Below are positions 16,770 through 25,451 of a stretch of DNA of 64,000 bases, piece after piece. Each line of letters starts with the position of its first letter. Position 1 is the stretch's first letter. This stretch comes from CAYYJR01 sp964472305 (lineage in GTDB: Bacteria; Armatimonadota; Hebobacteria; CAIYQO01): assembly GCA_964472305.1 (NCBI GenBank), contig CAYYJR010000022.1, forward strand, positions 1 to 64,000, written 5' to 3'. The notes under the pieces were generated by a model. That model was not told the origin of the DNA, did not search any database, and saw nothing but the letters and a program-made list of their open reading frames with translations. The translations under genes were made by a program, and so were the position numbers.

Positions 16770-18266
16770 TTATTTCACCCGTTCCCAGATCGGGGTGATG
16801 CGGCGCTCGGCGGCTTCACCCACCACCACCGGGGTGACGCCGGCCATCTCGCACGCCTGCACCAGCGGACGCACCAGGTCGCCCGGCGCCGCCTGAATGT
16901 GGTTAGCCGGGAAGAGCTGCACAAACTCTTCGAACGATCCCTGCAGTTTGGCATGTACGTGCGGCCAGGTGGGGGTGGTCTGCTCGTTGATCGCCTTGCG
17001 CTCTGCTGCCGGCAGTTCCAGCACGTCGCCCAGCGTGATATACATGAACGGCTTGGCGTCGTAGAAGCCCAGGCGGGCAAAAGTCATCTGGCCGCCTTTG
17101 GCATCGAACTCCACCGACGCGCCACCCGCTTTGAAGTAATACTTCAGCGCCGGCCACAGGCTGATCTTGCTGAAGTTGACCTGGGGATCGTAACTGCGCT
17201 CGGCATACCAGCTCGCATGGTTGCCGGAGTTGCAGAAATCCCAGATGCCCAGCTCGGGCAGATACAGGCGCACATCCATGAACAGGATGGGTAGCCCGCC
17301 GGTGATGTATTTCAGCAACTGCATGGTGATCGCCGCGTTGCTGTCCGCCTCGGTAGAGCAGACCATCGTCTCTTTCGGCCCGTTCCAGTCATACGGGTCG
17401 TTCATCACCATCTCCGGGATGTCGCCCAGCGTGTAATTTTCCGTCAGTTCGCGCTGGCCTTTCAAGCCGCACATGTTGAAGTCGTACTCTTCGTTGAGCT
17501 GCTTCATGGCCAGGTAGATGCGAATCTGACGGCCCAGCGTCTCCGCGGTGAGCATCTCGTTATCCCAGTGAATGCGGTCGCCGATCATCTCCTTGAACCA
17601 CTGCAACCCCTTGTCTACTTCGCGCTGCGGCAACGACTCGGCGATCTTCACCAGTTGATACTGGTCGATGGAATAGAGCGCGGTGCCGAAGGTTTTCTGT
17701 GTTTCCATCATGTGGAAATAGCCGGTTTCCATGCCCATCGAATGACCGCCGTACATGCCGTAGACTTCATTCTTCATGTTGCTGATGGCCTGCGCGGCGC
17801 GAATCCAATCGGTCACCTTGGCCATGGTGTTCGGTTCGCCGATGTCGCCGACAATGCGGTGGGTGCGCAGTCCACTCTGGCGCAGCGCGCCGTCGGTGGC
17901 CAGCAGGCCCACGTTGCCGGGATACTGACCGTTGTTGTTGGATAGCGACAGGATCGGCTTGTCCTTGCCCACGGTGTTGATGAACGGCATGGACAGGTAG
18001 GGGTAATCCCATACGTTATAGCACATGATAATGGAGCGACAGCCAGCGCGGACCAGTTCCTCGCCCACTTCGCGCGCCACGCGCGGGCTGTAGATGGTCT
18101 TCGACCCGATCACGATCTCAGGCGTGGTGCCGTCCACGGTCTTGATCAGCGGGCGAATGGCATCGACCCACTGTTGCACGACGGCCATATTCTCTTCGTT
18201 GTTCACCTTGAAGACATGCGGGCGCTCGTCATTCAGCATGGCGATGCCAATTGGGGTACTGCGCAT
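16770..18266 (-). CDS. L-fucose/L-arabinose isomerase family protein
   Basis: This 498-residue protein resembles FucI-type aldose-ketose isomerases, which are metal-dependent and cytoplasmic. Metal ligand candidates match FucI spacing: Glu306 in STEADSN, Asp331 in LFMDVRLY and His456 in FPANHIQAAPGD. FucI itself is about 590 residues; this shorter form lacks part of the N-terminal domain and may act on another deoxy sugar. The start at 18266 is fixed by a strong AGGAGG; a longer open frame to 18437 lacks support. No fucose kinase or aldolase is adjacent. Confidence 0.83.
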   Translation of the reverse strand: MRSTPIGIAMLNDERPHVFKVNNEENMAVVQQWVDAIRPLIKTVDGTTPEIVIGSKTIYSPRVAREVGEELVRAGCRSIIMCYNVWDYPYLSMPFINTVGKDKPILSLSNNNGQYPGNVGLLATDGALRQSGLRTHRIVGDIGEPNTMAKVTDWIRAAQAISNMKNEVYGMYGGHSMGMETGYFHMMETQKTFGTALYSIDQYQLVKIAESLPQREVDKGLQWFKEMIGDRIHWDNEMLTAETLGRQIRIYLAMKQLNEEYDFNMCGLKGQRELTENYTLGDIPEMVMNDPYDWNGPKETMVCSTEADSNAAITMQLLKYITGGLPILFMDVRLYLPELGIWDFCNSGNHASWYAERSYDPQVNFSKISLWPALKYYFKAGGASVEFDAKGGQMTFARLGFYDAKPFMYITLGDVLELPAAERKAINEQTTPTWPHVHAKLQGSFEEFVQLFPANHIQAAPGDLVRPLVQACEMAGVTPVVVGEAAERRITPIWERVK

Positions 18267-18463
18267 GATATTTCCTCCTGCACGGGTATGTGACGATGTT
18301 TCGGCGCGTGAACGCGCTCCCCTACGCATTACGACGGCCTGCCGCATTTTCCTTCTTCCTGCCGGGGCTTTCTCGCCTTCTTCGCGCCATGCGCGAAAAG
18401 GACCACCCCGGATCGGTGTAGAACAAGGAACAGGCATTGCACCGCCAGTCAGGATGCTTCATC

Positions 18464-18793
18464 ATGCACACGATCGGGCTGCTGCTCATCTCGAATATCT
18501 TTATGACCTTCGCCTGGTACGGGCACCTGAAATTCAAGCAGTTCCCGCTGTGGCAGGTCATCCTCGTCAGTTGGCTCATCGCCTTCGCGGAGTATTGTTT
18601 TCAGGTGCCGGCCAATCGCATCGGCCACCAGTATTTCACGGCGGCACAGTTGAAAACGATCCAGGAAGTGATCACGCTGGTCGTGTTCGGCGCCTTTTCG
18701 GTATGCTACCTGCACGAGGAATTGAAATGGAACTTTCTAGCCGGTGGTGTCTGCATTATCGCGGCAGTGTTTTTTATCTTCCATAAATGGTAA
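18464..18793 (+). CDS. DUF486/DMT-like small membrane protein
   Basis: This 109-residue protein has four hydrophobic helices and matches DUF486 (DMT superfamily-like). Evidence is the TFAWYGHLKFK motif, the FQVPANRIG block and the C-terminal HEELKWNFLAGGVCIIAAVFF. Its function is unknown. The ATG at 18464 has AGGA about 9 bases upstream; an upstream in-frame GTG or ATG at 18437 is possible. It is divergent from the FucI-like gene and precedes lpxD by 38 bases. Confidence 0.85.
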   Translation: MHTIGLLLISNIFMTFAWYGHLKFKQFPLWQVILVSWLIAFAEYCFQVPANRIGHQYFTAAQLKTIQEVITLVVFGAFSVCYLHEELKWNFLAGGVCIIAAVFFIFHKW

Positions 18794-18831
18794 GATCACG
18801 TCGTTATTCCGTATCCGAGGGGTAGCCTGTC

Positions 18832-19872
18832 ATGGAGATTACGCTTGGCCAGTTGGCTGTACACCTGGGGGGGGTGCTGTTGGGCGGCGGCGCCGACGCA
18901 CTGGTGACCGGCGCAGCCGGCCTCGATACCGTCGCGGAAGAGCAGGTCACCTATGTGCTGTCCGAGCGCTTGCTGCCTGAAGCGGAGGCGACGCCGGCGC
19001 TGGCTGTCATTGCCCCCGCGTCCATCACGGAATCCGATAAACCGCTGATACAGGTTGCCGATCCCCGCGCGGCGTTCCTGCGCACGCTGGCGTTCTTCGA
19101 TTGGCGCCGGCCGCCAATGCCCGGCATCGATCTCTCCGCCATCGTGGCGAAATCGGCTGCCATCCACGCCCATGCCTATGTCGGTCCGCTGGCCACCGTC
19201 GGTGAAGGCGCGCGCATCGGCGATGGCTGCGTCATTTATCCGCATGCGGTGATCGGCGATCACGTGGAAATCGGGCCCGGCAGCATTGTCTATGGCGGCG
19301 CGGTCATCTATCCCCGCTGCACGCTGGGCCAGCGAGTGATCGTGCATGCCGGCACGGTGATCGGCGCGGACGGTCTTGGCTTTCACCCCGGCCCGCAGGG
19401 ATGGGATAAGGTACCGCACCTCGGCACGGTGGTGATCGAGGACGACGTGGAGATCGGCGCCAACGTGACCATCGACCGCGCGGTGAGCGGGCAGACGGTG
19501 ATCGGCACCGGCACGAAGATCGACAACCTGGTGCATATCGCCCATAACGTCAAGATTGGACCGCGCTGCCTGATCATCGCCCAGGTCGGTATCGCCGGCA
19601 GCTCGGTGTTGGAAGAAGACGTCATCCTTGCCGGCCAGGTGGGAGTGAACGACCACACCCGCATCGGCGCCGGGGCGCGTGCCGCCGTGCGCGCCGGCAT
19701 CACCCGCGACGTGCCCGCCGGCGCCACCGTTTCGGGCTTCCCCGCCCAGTCACACCGCGACGAGCTTCGCCAGGAAGCCGTCCTGCGCCGTGCGCCCGAA
19801 CTGGTGGAAACCATCCGCCGCCTGGAACAACGCGTGGCGGAACTGGAAAAACAGCGATCAGACCTCGGGTGA
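18832..19872 (+). CDS. lpxD: UDP-3-O-acylglucosamine N-acyltransferase
   Basis: This 346-residue enzyme performs the third step of lipid A synthesis, adding the N-linked acyl chain. An N-terminal uridine-binding domain (about 1-100) is followed by left-handed beta-helix hexapeptide repeats. The catalytic histidine block is DNLVHIAHNVKIG, and GFPAQSHRD follows near the C-terminus. The protein ends in a coiled coil (LVETIRRLEQRVAELEKQ) typical of LpxD trimers. Its presence is the best single sign that the organism makes lipopolysaccharide. The other lpx genes are not in the window. Confidence 0.94.
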   Translation: MEITLGQLAVHLGGVLLGGGADALVTGAAGLDTVAEEQVTYVLSERLLPEAEATPALAVIAPASITESDKPLIQVADPRAAFLRTLAFFDWRRPPMPGIDLSAIVAKSAAIHAHAYVGPLATVGEGARIGDGCVIYPHAVIGDHVEIGPGSIVYGGAVIYPRCTLGQRVIVHAGTVIGADGLGFHPGPQGWDKVPHLGTVVIEDDVEIGANVTIDRAVSGQTVIGTGTKIDNLVHIAHNVKIGPRCLIIAQVGIAGSSVLEEDVILAGQVGVNDHTRIGAGARAAVRAGITRDVPAGATVSGFPAQSHRDELRQEAVLRRAPELVETIRRLEQRVAELEKQRSDLG

Positions 19873-19886
19873 ATCGGAGGTACTGC

Positions 19887-20711
19887 ATGGACGAGCAGGT
19901 ACAGGAGGCGCCGGAGGCGCGCGTCTCGTTTTTCACGCTCAACCCGCGCAAGATTGGGCGCTCGCGGCTGTTGCGGGCGCTGCTGATCGGACTGGTCATC
20001 GTCACCATCAGTTGCGTGCCGGTGTGGCGACTCGGCTGGTATTACCCGCTCTATAGCATGCGTGCGTTCTTCCCCGTCCTCGATACGCGCTGGCATCCGC
20101 GCGCGGCCTGGCACTGGATCGACGGGCGCGAAATCCGCATCTACGGCGCGCCCGAGGTGGGTTCCGGCGAGGTGGAAGAGATTCGCCAGGGCGTGCAGGC
20201 GCTGGTGGATGACCTCAAGCTGGATTTCACCGTGCGCGTGCTGCCGATGCCGCCGGCGGTGTTGAAGGCATACCGGCAGAGCCTGCTGCCGCGCAAGGAT
20301 ATCTCGCTCGCAGCCGCGGATATCAGCTTCGCGCGGCTGGAATCGCGGCTGATCGAACTGCGCGCGGGCGATCCGCACGCCGACATGCTGGTGGTGAATG
20401 CGCCATTGAAGGAATGCGGGTGGGCGCACGGCATGGCCACTTTCACCAGCGGCGTGGCGGTGCTGGAAGCGAGCAACGCCTGTTTCCACCTCGGCAAACA
20501 TGAAACCGGCCACCTGCTCGGCTACCTGTATCACGACAATCTGCCGTTCTGCGTCATCGGTTATCCATGGGAAGGCTCGCTCATGACCCGCGACACGTTG
20601 ATGATGCTCTACAGCCCGAGTTGCGAGTTGTCGCCCCGTGCCCGCGATGCGCTGACCTGTTTCTGGCAAGGCCTCGAACACCGGTCTGGGAAACCGTTTT
20701 TCAGGAAATGA
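19887..20711 (+). CDS. Membrane-anchored archaemetzincin-like putative protease
   Basis: This 274-residue protein has one N-terminal transmembrane helix (residues about 30-50) and a C-terminal zinc-protease-like site. HETGHLLGYLYHD begins at residue 205, followed by Cys222, Cys246 and Cys258. This recalls archaemetzincin (HExxHxxGxxH, then C, then CxxC). Here the third His is one residue further on and some cysteines differ, so activity is uncertain. The start ATG at 19887 has GGAGG 6 bases upstream. It follows lpxD by 14 bases and shares ATGA with the next gene, so the three are likely cotranscribed. Confidence 0.65.
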   Translation: MDEQVQEAPEARVSFFTLNPRKIGRSRLLRALLIGLVIVTISCVPVWRLGWYYPLYSMRAFFPVLDTRWHPRAAWHWIDGREIRIYGAPEVGSGEVEEIRQGVQALVDDLKLDFTVRVLPMPPAVLKAYRQSLLPRKDISLAAADISFARLESRLIELRAGDPHADMLVVNAPLKECGWAHGMATFTSGVAVLEASNACFHLGKHETGHLLGYLYHDNLPFCVIGYPWEGSLMTRDTLMMLYSPSCELSPRARDALTCFWQGLEHRSGKPFFRK

Positions 20712-21256
20712 TCACCATGGAGTTCTCCGGCATCGATCCCGCGTTGCATCGTTATCACATGCCAGTCCGCAAGGCAGCATGGAGTATGTTTGTCGGCGGC
20801 GTGATGGCGACGGCAACACTGATGTTAAGCACTGCCGATGGCCTTGAACGGTATATCGCGGAAGTACAGGGGCGCGTCCCGTTCACCCCGGTCCTGTGGG
20901 GACCGCTGATGATTCTGACACCGGTCTGCGCCTTACTCGGGTGTCTGACATTCTTCCTCGGCACCCAACCATTGCGCCGTGCCAGCCGCATTTTACGTGA
21001 GATCGATCCCGTACCGGCGAAGGTTACTATAATTCAGGCCTATTTACCGGGCGATGTGCTCGTGCGGCGCTGGTATGTCAATCTCACGTCACTACAGGAT
21101 ACGAGCGTTCCACCGGAGACATTGCCAATCCTGTCGCCTCCAGGTCCCTATGAAAAATTCCAGCGCTTTAGCGAAGACGCCCCTGTCTATAGTGAGAGTC
21201 CGCCCGGAATGGTGGTCATCCGCACGTCGCGCGGTATCCTCATCACCGACCGATAA
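20708..21256 (+). CDS. Hypothetical two-helix membrane protein
   Basis: I do not recognise this 182-residue protein. It has two likely transmembrane helices (about residues 25-43 and 63-86) and a C-terminal soluble part rich in beta strands, ending TSRGILITDR. The ATG at 20708 overlaps the stop of the archaemetzincin-like gene. An in-frame ATG at 20717 has better ribosome-site spacing (AGGA 10 bases upstream). Coupling suggests a shared function with the putative protease. Confidence 0.7.
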   Translation: MITMEFSGIDPALHRYHMPVRKAAWSMFVGGVMATATLMLSTADGLERYIAEVQGRVPFTPVLWGPLMILTPVCALLGCLTFFLGTQPLRRASRILREIDPVPAKVTIIQAYLPGDVLVRRWYVNLTSLQDTSVPPETLPILSPPGPYEKFQRFSEDAPVYSESPPGMVVIRTSRGILITDR

Positions 21257-21384
21257 CATGCGCATTTCGCCTATTTATACCACGCCGGTGGGCAGGGGAA
21301 GCAATACGCGAGGCGAATAGTTCGGAGGGTTATGGTTGGCGCGCCGGTTTTCCGCCGGCTATTCATGTACGAACGGAATATACG

Positions 21385-22188
21385 ATGGCCATTCAGATCG
21401 GTATTTGTACAATTTCTTTCTCTGAGCTGCCGGTGGCGGAGGCGCTGGCCGCCTCCGGGGCATCCGGCGCGCGCGGCATCGAGCTGTGGGGACGGGAGCA
21501 CCTGCCCGCGGAGGCGTCCGCCGCCGAGGTGGCGCGCGTACGGCGGCTGGCGGAGGTGCAAGGGTTGAACATGGCCGCCTACGGATCATACGCGCAGGCG
21601 GGAGAAGCGGAGTGGCCGGATGAGCGCGTGGCCGCCATGCTGGACCGTGTCGTCGATCTGGGTGCGCCGTTGGTGCGCGTATGGGCCGGGACGCGGGGCA
21701 GCGCGGAGGCAACCCCCGGTGATTGGACGCGGGTGATCGATAGCCTGCGCGCGTGGGGTGATCTTGCCGGCGCCCGCGGGTTGCGCCTGGTCGTCGAGCG
21801 CCACTGCCACACCCTCACCGACCTGGGCGATTGCGCGCGACGGCTGATCGATGCCGTCGGACACCCCGCGGTGCGGTTGAATTATCAGATACCCTATCCT
21901 TGGCCGGTGGACGCATATCACACCGCGATGGAATCCGATCTGCGCCTGCATCTGCCGGTGAGCCTGCACGCGCATGCACAGAATTACCGTTTCGCCGGCG
22001 ACGCCATGACCCTCGTGTCGCTGGCGGAGGGCGTGGTGGATTACGCCGCCTGGCGCCCGCTATTGGACGATGCCGCATTCGAGGGATGGGTGATGTTGGA
22101 ATTCCTGCCCCAGCTTCCCGACGCCGACCCCGTCGCCCTCGCCCGCAACGAATTGACCGCGCTGCGGGAGATGTGGGGCGTTGAGTAA
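21385..22188 (+). CDS. Sugar phosphate isomerase/epimerase-like TIM barrel
   Basis: This 267-residue protein belongs to the AP-endonuclease-2/xylose-isomerase-like TIM-barrel superfamily: IGICTISFSELPV at the N-terminus, GARGIELWGREH, LRLVVERHCHTLTD (metal-binding Glu and His) and a closing GWVMLEFLP. Relatives isomerise or epimerise sugars, inositols or hydroxypyruvate. The substrate is not evident. It is followed by a DUF4091 protein and a UroD-like protein, a grouping seen in polysaccharide-degrading bacteria. Confidence 0.82.
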   Translation: MAIQIGICTISFSELPVAEALAASGASGARGIELWGREHLPAEASAAEVARVRRLAEVQGLNMAAYGSYAQAGEAEWPDERVAAMLDRVVDLGAPLVRVWAGTRGSAEATPGDWTRVIDSLRAWGDLAGARGLRLVVERHCHTLTDLGDCARRLIDAVGHPAVRLNYQIPYPWPVDAYHTAMESDLRLHLPVSLHAHAQNYRFAGDAMTLVSLAEGVVDYAAWRPLLDDAAFEGWVMLEFLPQLPDADPVALARNELTALREMWGVE

Positions 22189-22284
22189 GTCCCCATTCCT
22201 GCTGTGCGGTTGGAGCACCAGCCTCCCCTTATGCCGGTGGGTGGCTGGTGAGGGATCATGGCATATCTGACTGTCGGAGGCATT

Positions 22285-23898
22285 ATGCAAACCTGGTTGG
22301 CAAGTTCACTCATTCGCCTGTATCCGTCAACGCCGCCGGTACGGCGCAACACGCTCGTGCTGGAAACGGCGCGCGGCGCGCAGGTGTCGTTTCAGGCGGC
22401 GTTTCGCCTGGATGACCGCGACGCGGTGATCGTCGCCACGGCCGACGCGCCCGCGGGACTGACCGTGCGGGTGCGCCGCGTCGGCTACGTGCCGATGCCG
22501 CATCACACTGTCTCTGTACCGCTGCATGAACTCGAAGGCGTCGGGCACATTCCCGGCTACGTGCCCGATCCGCTGTTTCCCGACGCGCGCATACATGCCG
22601 GTCCCTACGAAACGCACGCCTTCTGGATCACCGTGCACGTCGCGCGCGATATTGCCCCGGGCAATTATCCGGTGAGCGTGCGGGTCGGCATCGACGGCGA
22701 AGATAGCGAGACGCTGACCGCCAACATCGACGTGCACGCGGCGGTGTTGGAGCCGCGCCGCGACTTCCCCGTCACCCACTGGTTCTACACCGATGCCATC
22801 TGCCACTGGTACGGCACCGAGGTGTGGCAGGAAGAATTCTGGCCGATCGTCGAGCCGTTCCTGGCCAACCTGGTGACGCATGGGCAGGACACCATCTACG
22901 TGCCGCTGTTCACCCCGCCCACCGACGGCGTGAAGCGTCCTACCCAGTTGCTGGGCGTCCAGCGCGACGGCGAACGCTATCTGTTCGACTGGACGCTGGT
23001 GCGGCGTTGGGTGCGACTGGCGCGGCGCCTCGGGCTGACCTACTTCGAGTGGACGCACCTGTTCACCCAGTGGGGGGTGAAGTGCGCCATCCGCATTTAT
23101 GAAGGGCACGGCGAGACCGGCGCTTTGTTATGGCCGCCGGAGACCGGCGCGGTATCGCCCACCTACCGCAACTTCATGGCGCAATTTCTGCCTGCATTTC
23201 AGCAGTTCCTGGAGGACGAAGGCATCTTCGAGCAGAGCTTCTTCCACCTGTCCGACGAGCCGCACGGCGACGAACACCTGGCGAACTACCGCGCCGCGCG
23301 CGAATTGCTGCGGGAACTGGCACCGTGGATGCGGGTGATGGACGCGTTAACCGATATCCGCTTCGCCCGCGAGGGCCTGTGCGACATCCCCGCGCCGCTC
23401 ATCACTACCGCGCCGGACTTCGTACGCGAGGATTTCCACCCGTGGACTTACTTCTGTTGCGGTCCGCGCGAGGAATACCTGAACCGCCTGCTGGATACGC
23501 CGCTGATCAAGGTGGCGATGAGCGGCTGGCTGTTTTACCGCACGAAAGTGCATGGCTTCCTGCATTGGGGCTACAACTACTGGTACAAGAGCCAGACGAC
23601 CACGCTGATCGATCCCTTCGCTGTGCTCGACGGCACCCAATGGCCGGGGTGGACCTACGGCGACTGCTTCCTGGTGTATCCCGGCGCGGACGGCCCCATC
23701 GATTCACAGCGCTGGGAGGTGTTCGCGGAAAGCCTGCAGGACTATGCCCTGCTGCAGACCGCGGGCATCGATCCCGACGACCCGAAGTTGGCCGCCATCC
23801 ACGACTATGCCGAATTCCCGCGCAGCGAGCAATGGATCCTGCGCCGCCGCCGCGAAGCTCTGGCGATCCTGGATCAGTGCATCGCCGTCGCGCCTTGA
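22285..23898 (+). CDS. DUF4091 / GH123-like glycoside hydrolase
   Basis: This 537-residue protein matches DUF4091 proteins related to GH123 beta-N-acetylgalactosaminidases. An N-terminal beta-sandwich (to about 150) precedes a TIM barrel whose SDEP motif (FFHLSDEPHGD) supplies the Asp-Glu pair used in substrate-assisted catalysis. Other matching blocks are GFLHWGYNYWY, typical of this family, and YPGADGPIDSQRWE near the C-terminus. The start ATG at 22285 has GGAGG upstream. No signal peptide is visible, so it probably acts in the cytoplasm on imported oligosaccharide. Confidence 0.82.
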   Translation: MQTWLASSLIRLYPSTPPVRRNTLVLETARGAQVSFQAAFRLDDRDAVIVATADAPAGLTVRVRRVGYVPMPHHTVSVPLHELEGVGHIPGYVPDPLFPDARIHAGPYETHAFWITVHVARDIAPGNYPVSVRVGIDGEDSETLTANIDVHAAVLEPRRDFPVTHWFYTDAICHWYGTEVWQEEFWPIVEPFLANLVTHGQDTIYVPLFTPPTDGVKRPTQLLGVQRDGERYLFDWTLVRRWVRLARRLGLTYFEWTHLFTQWGVKCAIRIYEGHGETGALLWPPETGAVSPTYRNFMAQFLPAFQQFLEDEGIFEQSFFHLSDEPHGDEHLANYRAARELLRELAPWMRVMDALTDIRFAREGLCDIPAPLITTAPDFVREDFHPWTYFCCGPREEYLNRLLDTPLIKVAMSGWLFYRTKVHGFLHWGYNYWYKSQTTTLIDPFAVLDGTQWPGWTYGDCFLVYPGADGPIDSQRWEVFAESLQDYALLQTAGIDPDDPKLAAIHDYAEFPRSEQWILRRRREALAILDQCIAVAP

Positions 23899-23923
23899 CG
23901 GGAAGAACAATACGCGCAGATAC

Positions 23924-23952
23924 GTCGGGACCGGGACGGAGCCGGCCCCGAC
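23924..23952 (+). terminator. Hairpin after the DUF4091 gene
   Basis: GTCGGGaCCGG pairs with CCGGcCCCGAC around a 7-base loop, with one mismatch, 26 bases beyond the stop codon. No T-run follows, so it may be a weak or Rho-assisted terminator. Confidence 0.4.
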
Positions 23953-24080
23953 GACAATACCACTCCTGGCGCGGCGGCATGAAGGCGCGTCAGAACTTCA
24001 GCGGATCCGGCAGGAGAACCGTCCGCGTGGGTGAATTACCTCATACACCTATATTCTGACCATCGAACCGAGGCATTGCC

Positions 24081-25211
24081 ATGACCACGTACCGTGATCT
24101 CTATTTCGATACCCTGCTCTTCCGCCATCCCGTGCGAATTCCGTTTTTGCCCGGGGGTGGGCGCGAGTCGACGCTGAAGGCGTGGCGCGAACAGGGATTG
24201 CCTGCGGATCGCGATCCGCAGGAGGCGGTGATGGAAATACTCGGCATCACCCCACCGCCTGGCGGGTGGATCTGGCTTCCGGTGGACTTCCGCATGATCC
24301 CGCAATTCGAAGAAAAGGTGCTGCGCCACGAAGACGGGCATTACGTGGTGCAGGACTGGATGGGCGCGATTACCGAAATCGCCGACACCTTCGATTACAC
24401 CTACATTCGCTCGGCGAAGGACTTCGTCACCCGCAAGTGGCACAAATTCCCGGTAGAAACGCGCGCGGACTGGGAGGAGATGAAGTGGCGTTACGCGGTG
24501 GACGCGCCGGGTCGCTTCCCCGCCGATTTCGCCGCACAGGCCAAACAGTGGAACGCGCAACGCGAGCACAGCGTCACCACCGTACACGTGAACGGGCCGT
24601 TCTGGCAGTTGCGCGAGTGGTGTGGATTCGAGAACCTGTGCATGCTGTTCCTCGACGATCCCGACTTCGTGCGCGAGATGATCGAGTTCTGGACGGAGTT
24701 CGTCGCGCAGACGCTGGCGCGCATCGTCGAGCACGTGCCCATCGATCGTCTCGGCTTTTCCGAAGACATGGCGTATAAAGCGCACAGTATGATCTCGCCG
24801 GCGATGTCGCGGGAGTTTCTGCAGCCGGCTTACCGGCGCTGGGTGGAGTTGGCGAAGTCGGCGGGTGGGCAGGTGTTCGACATGGATTCTGACGGCTACA
24901 TCGGCGAGTTGATTCCGCTATGGATCGAAGCGGGCATCAACGTCTGCTGTCCTATCGAGGTGGCGGCGCACAACGATATCGTCGAGTTCCGTAAACAATT
25001 CGGCACGCAAATGGCCTACACCGGCGGCATCGACAAGCGCGCCATCGCCGCCGGCGGCGAGGTGATCAAAGCCGAACTGGCACGCAACGCCCCGATCATC
25101 AAAGACGGCGGCTTCATCCCCGGCTGCGACCACGGCGTCCCACCCGACATCTCCTGGCCCAACTACATCGAATACTGCCGCCAGTTGGCGCGGTTGACGG
25201 GATGGGGGTAG
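24081..25211 (+). CDS. Uroporphyrinogen decarboxylase (UroD) family protein
   Basis: This 376-residue TIM-barrel protein belongs to the wider UroD/MtaA family: the FGFSEDMAYKAHSMISPAM-like block (here LGFSEDMAYK), SGGQVFDMDSDG and the closing YTGGIDKRAI and GCDHGVPPDIS motifs. The N-terminal Arg-rich porphyrin signature of true HemE is missing, so haem synthesis is unlikely. Such proteins often demethylate small methoxy or methylamine compounds through corrinoids, or have unknown roles in Planctomycetota and Armatimonadota. No corrinoid protein is nearby. Confidence 0.83.
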   Translation: MTTYRDLYFDTLLFRHPVRIPFLPGGGRESTLKAWREQGLPADRDPQEAVMEILGITPPPGGWIWLPVDFRMIPQFEEKVLRHEDGHYVVQDWMGAITEIADTFDYTYIRSAKDFVTRKWHKFPVETRADWEEMKWRYAVDAPGRFPADFAAQAKQWNAQREHSVTTVHVNGPFWQLREWCGFENLCMLFLDDPDFVREMIEFWTEFVAQTLARIVEHVPIDRLGFSEDMAYKAHSMISPAMSREFLQPAYRRWVELAKSAGGQVFDMDSDGYIGELIPLWIEAGINVCCPIEVAAHNDIVEFRKQFGTQMAYTGGIDKRAIAAGGEVIKAELARNAPIIKDGGFIPGCDHGVPPDISWPNYIEYCRQLARLTGWG

Positions 25212-25451
25212 CAAATATCCGGATTTGATACTTGACTTCTGGTAAGGTTCTCTCTACCTCTTAGTTCCTATCAAACCAGGAGGATTCTGCCGATCCGCAC
25301 CTCGACTACCGCCACGTAGGTGCAAACCATCAGATTCCAGGTGGCAAAAGCAGGCAATGGGTATGCTGGTGCCGAACCATTTACTTGGCGCAGAAACAGT
25401 GTAATCTAGCAACAGGTACGGTGTTAGCGCAGATGGGGCATATGCATCACG

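Noticed and set aside
24081..25211. HemE uroporphyrinogen decarboxylase for haem synthesis
   Set aside because: The HemE N-terminal arginine signature is missing and no other haem gene is near; a wider UroD-family role is more likely.
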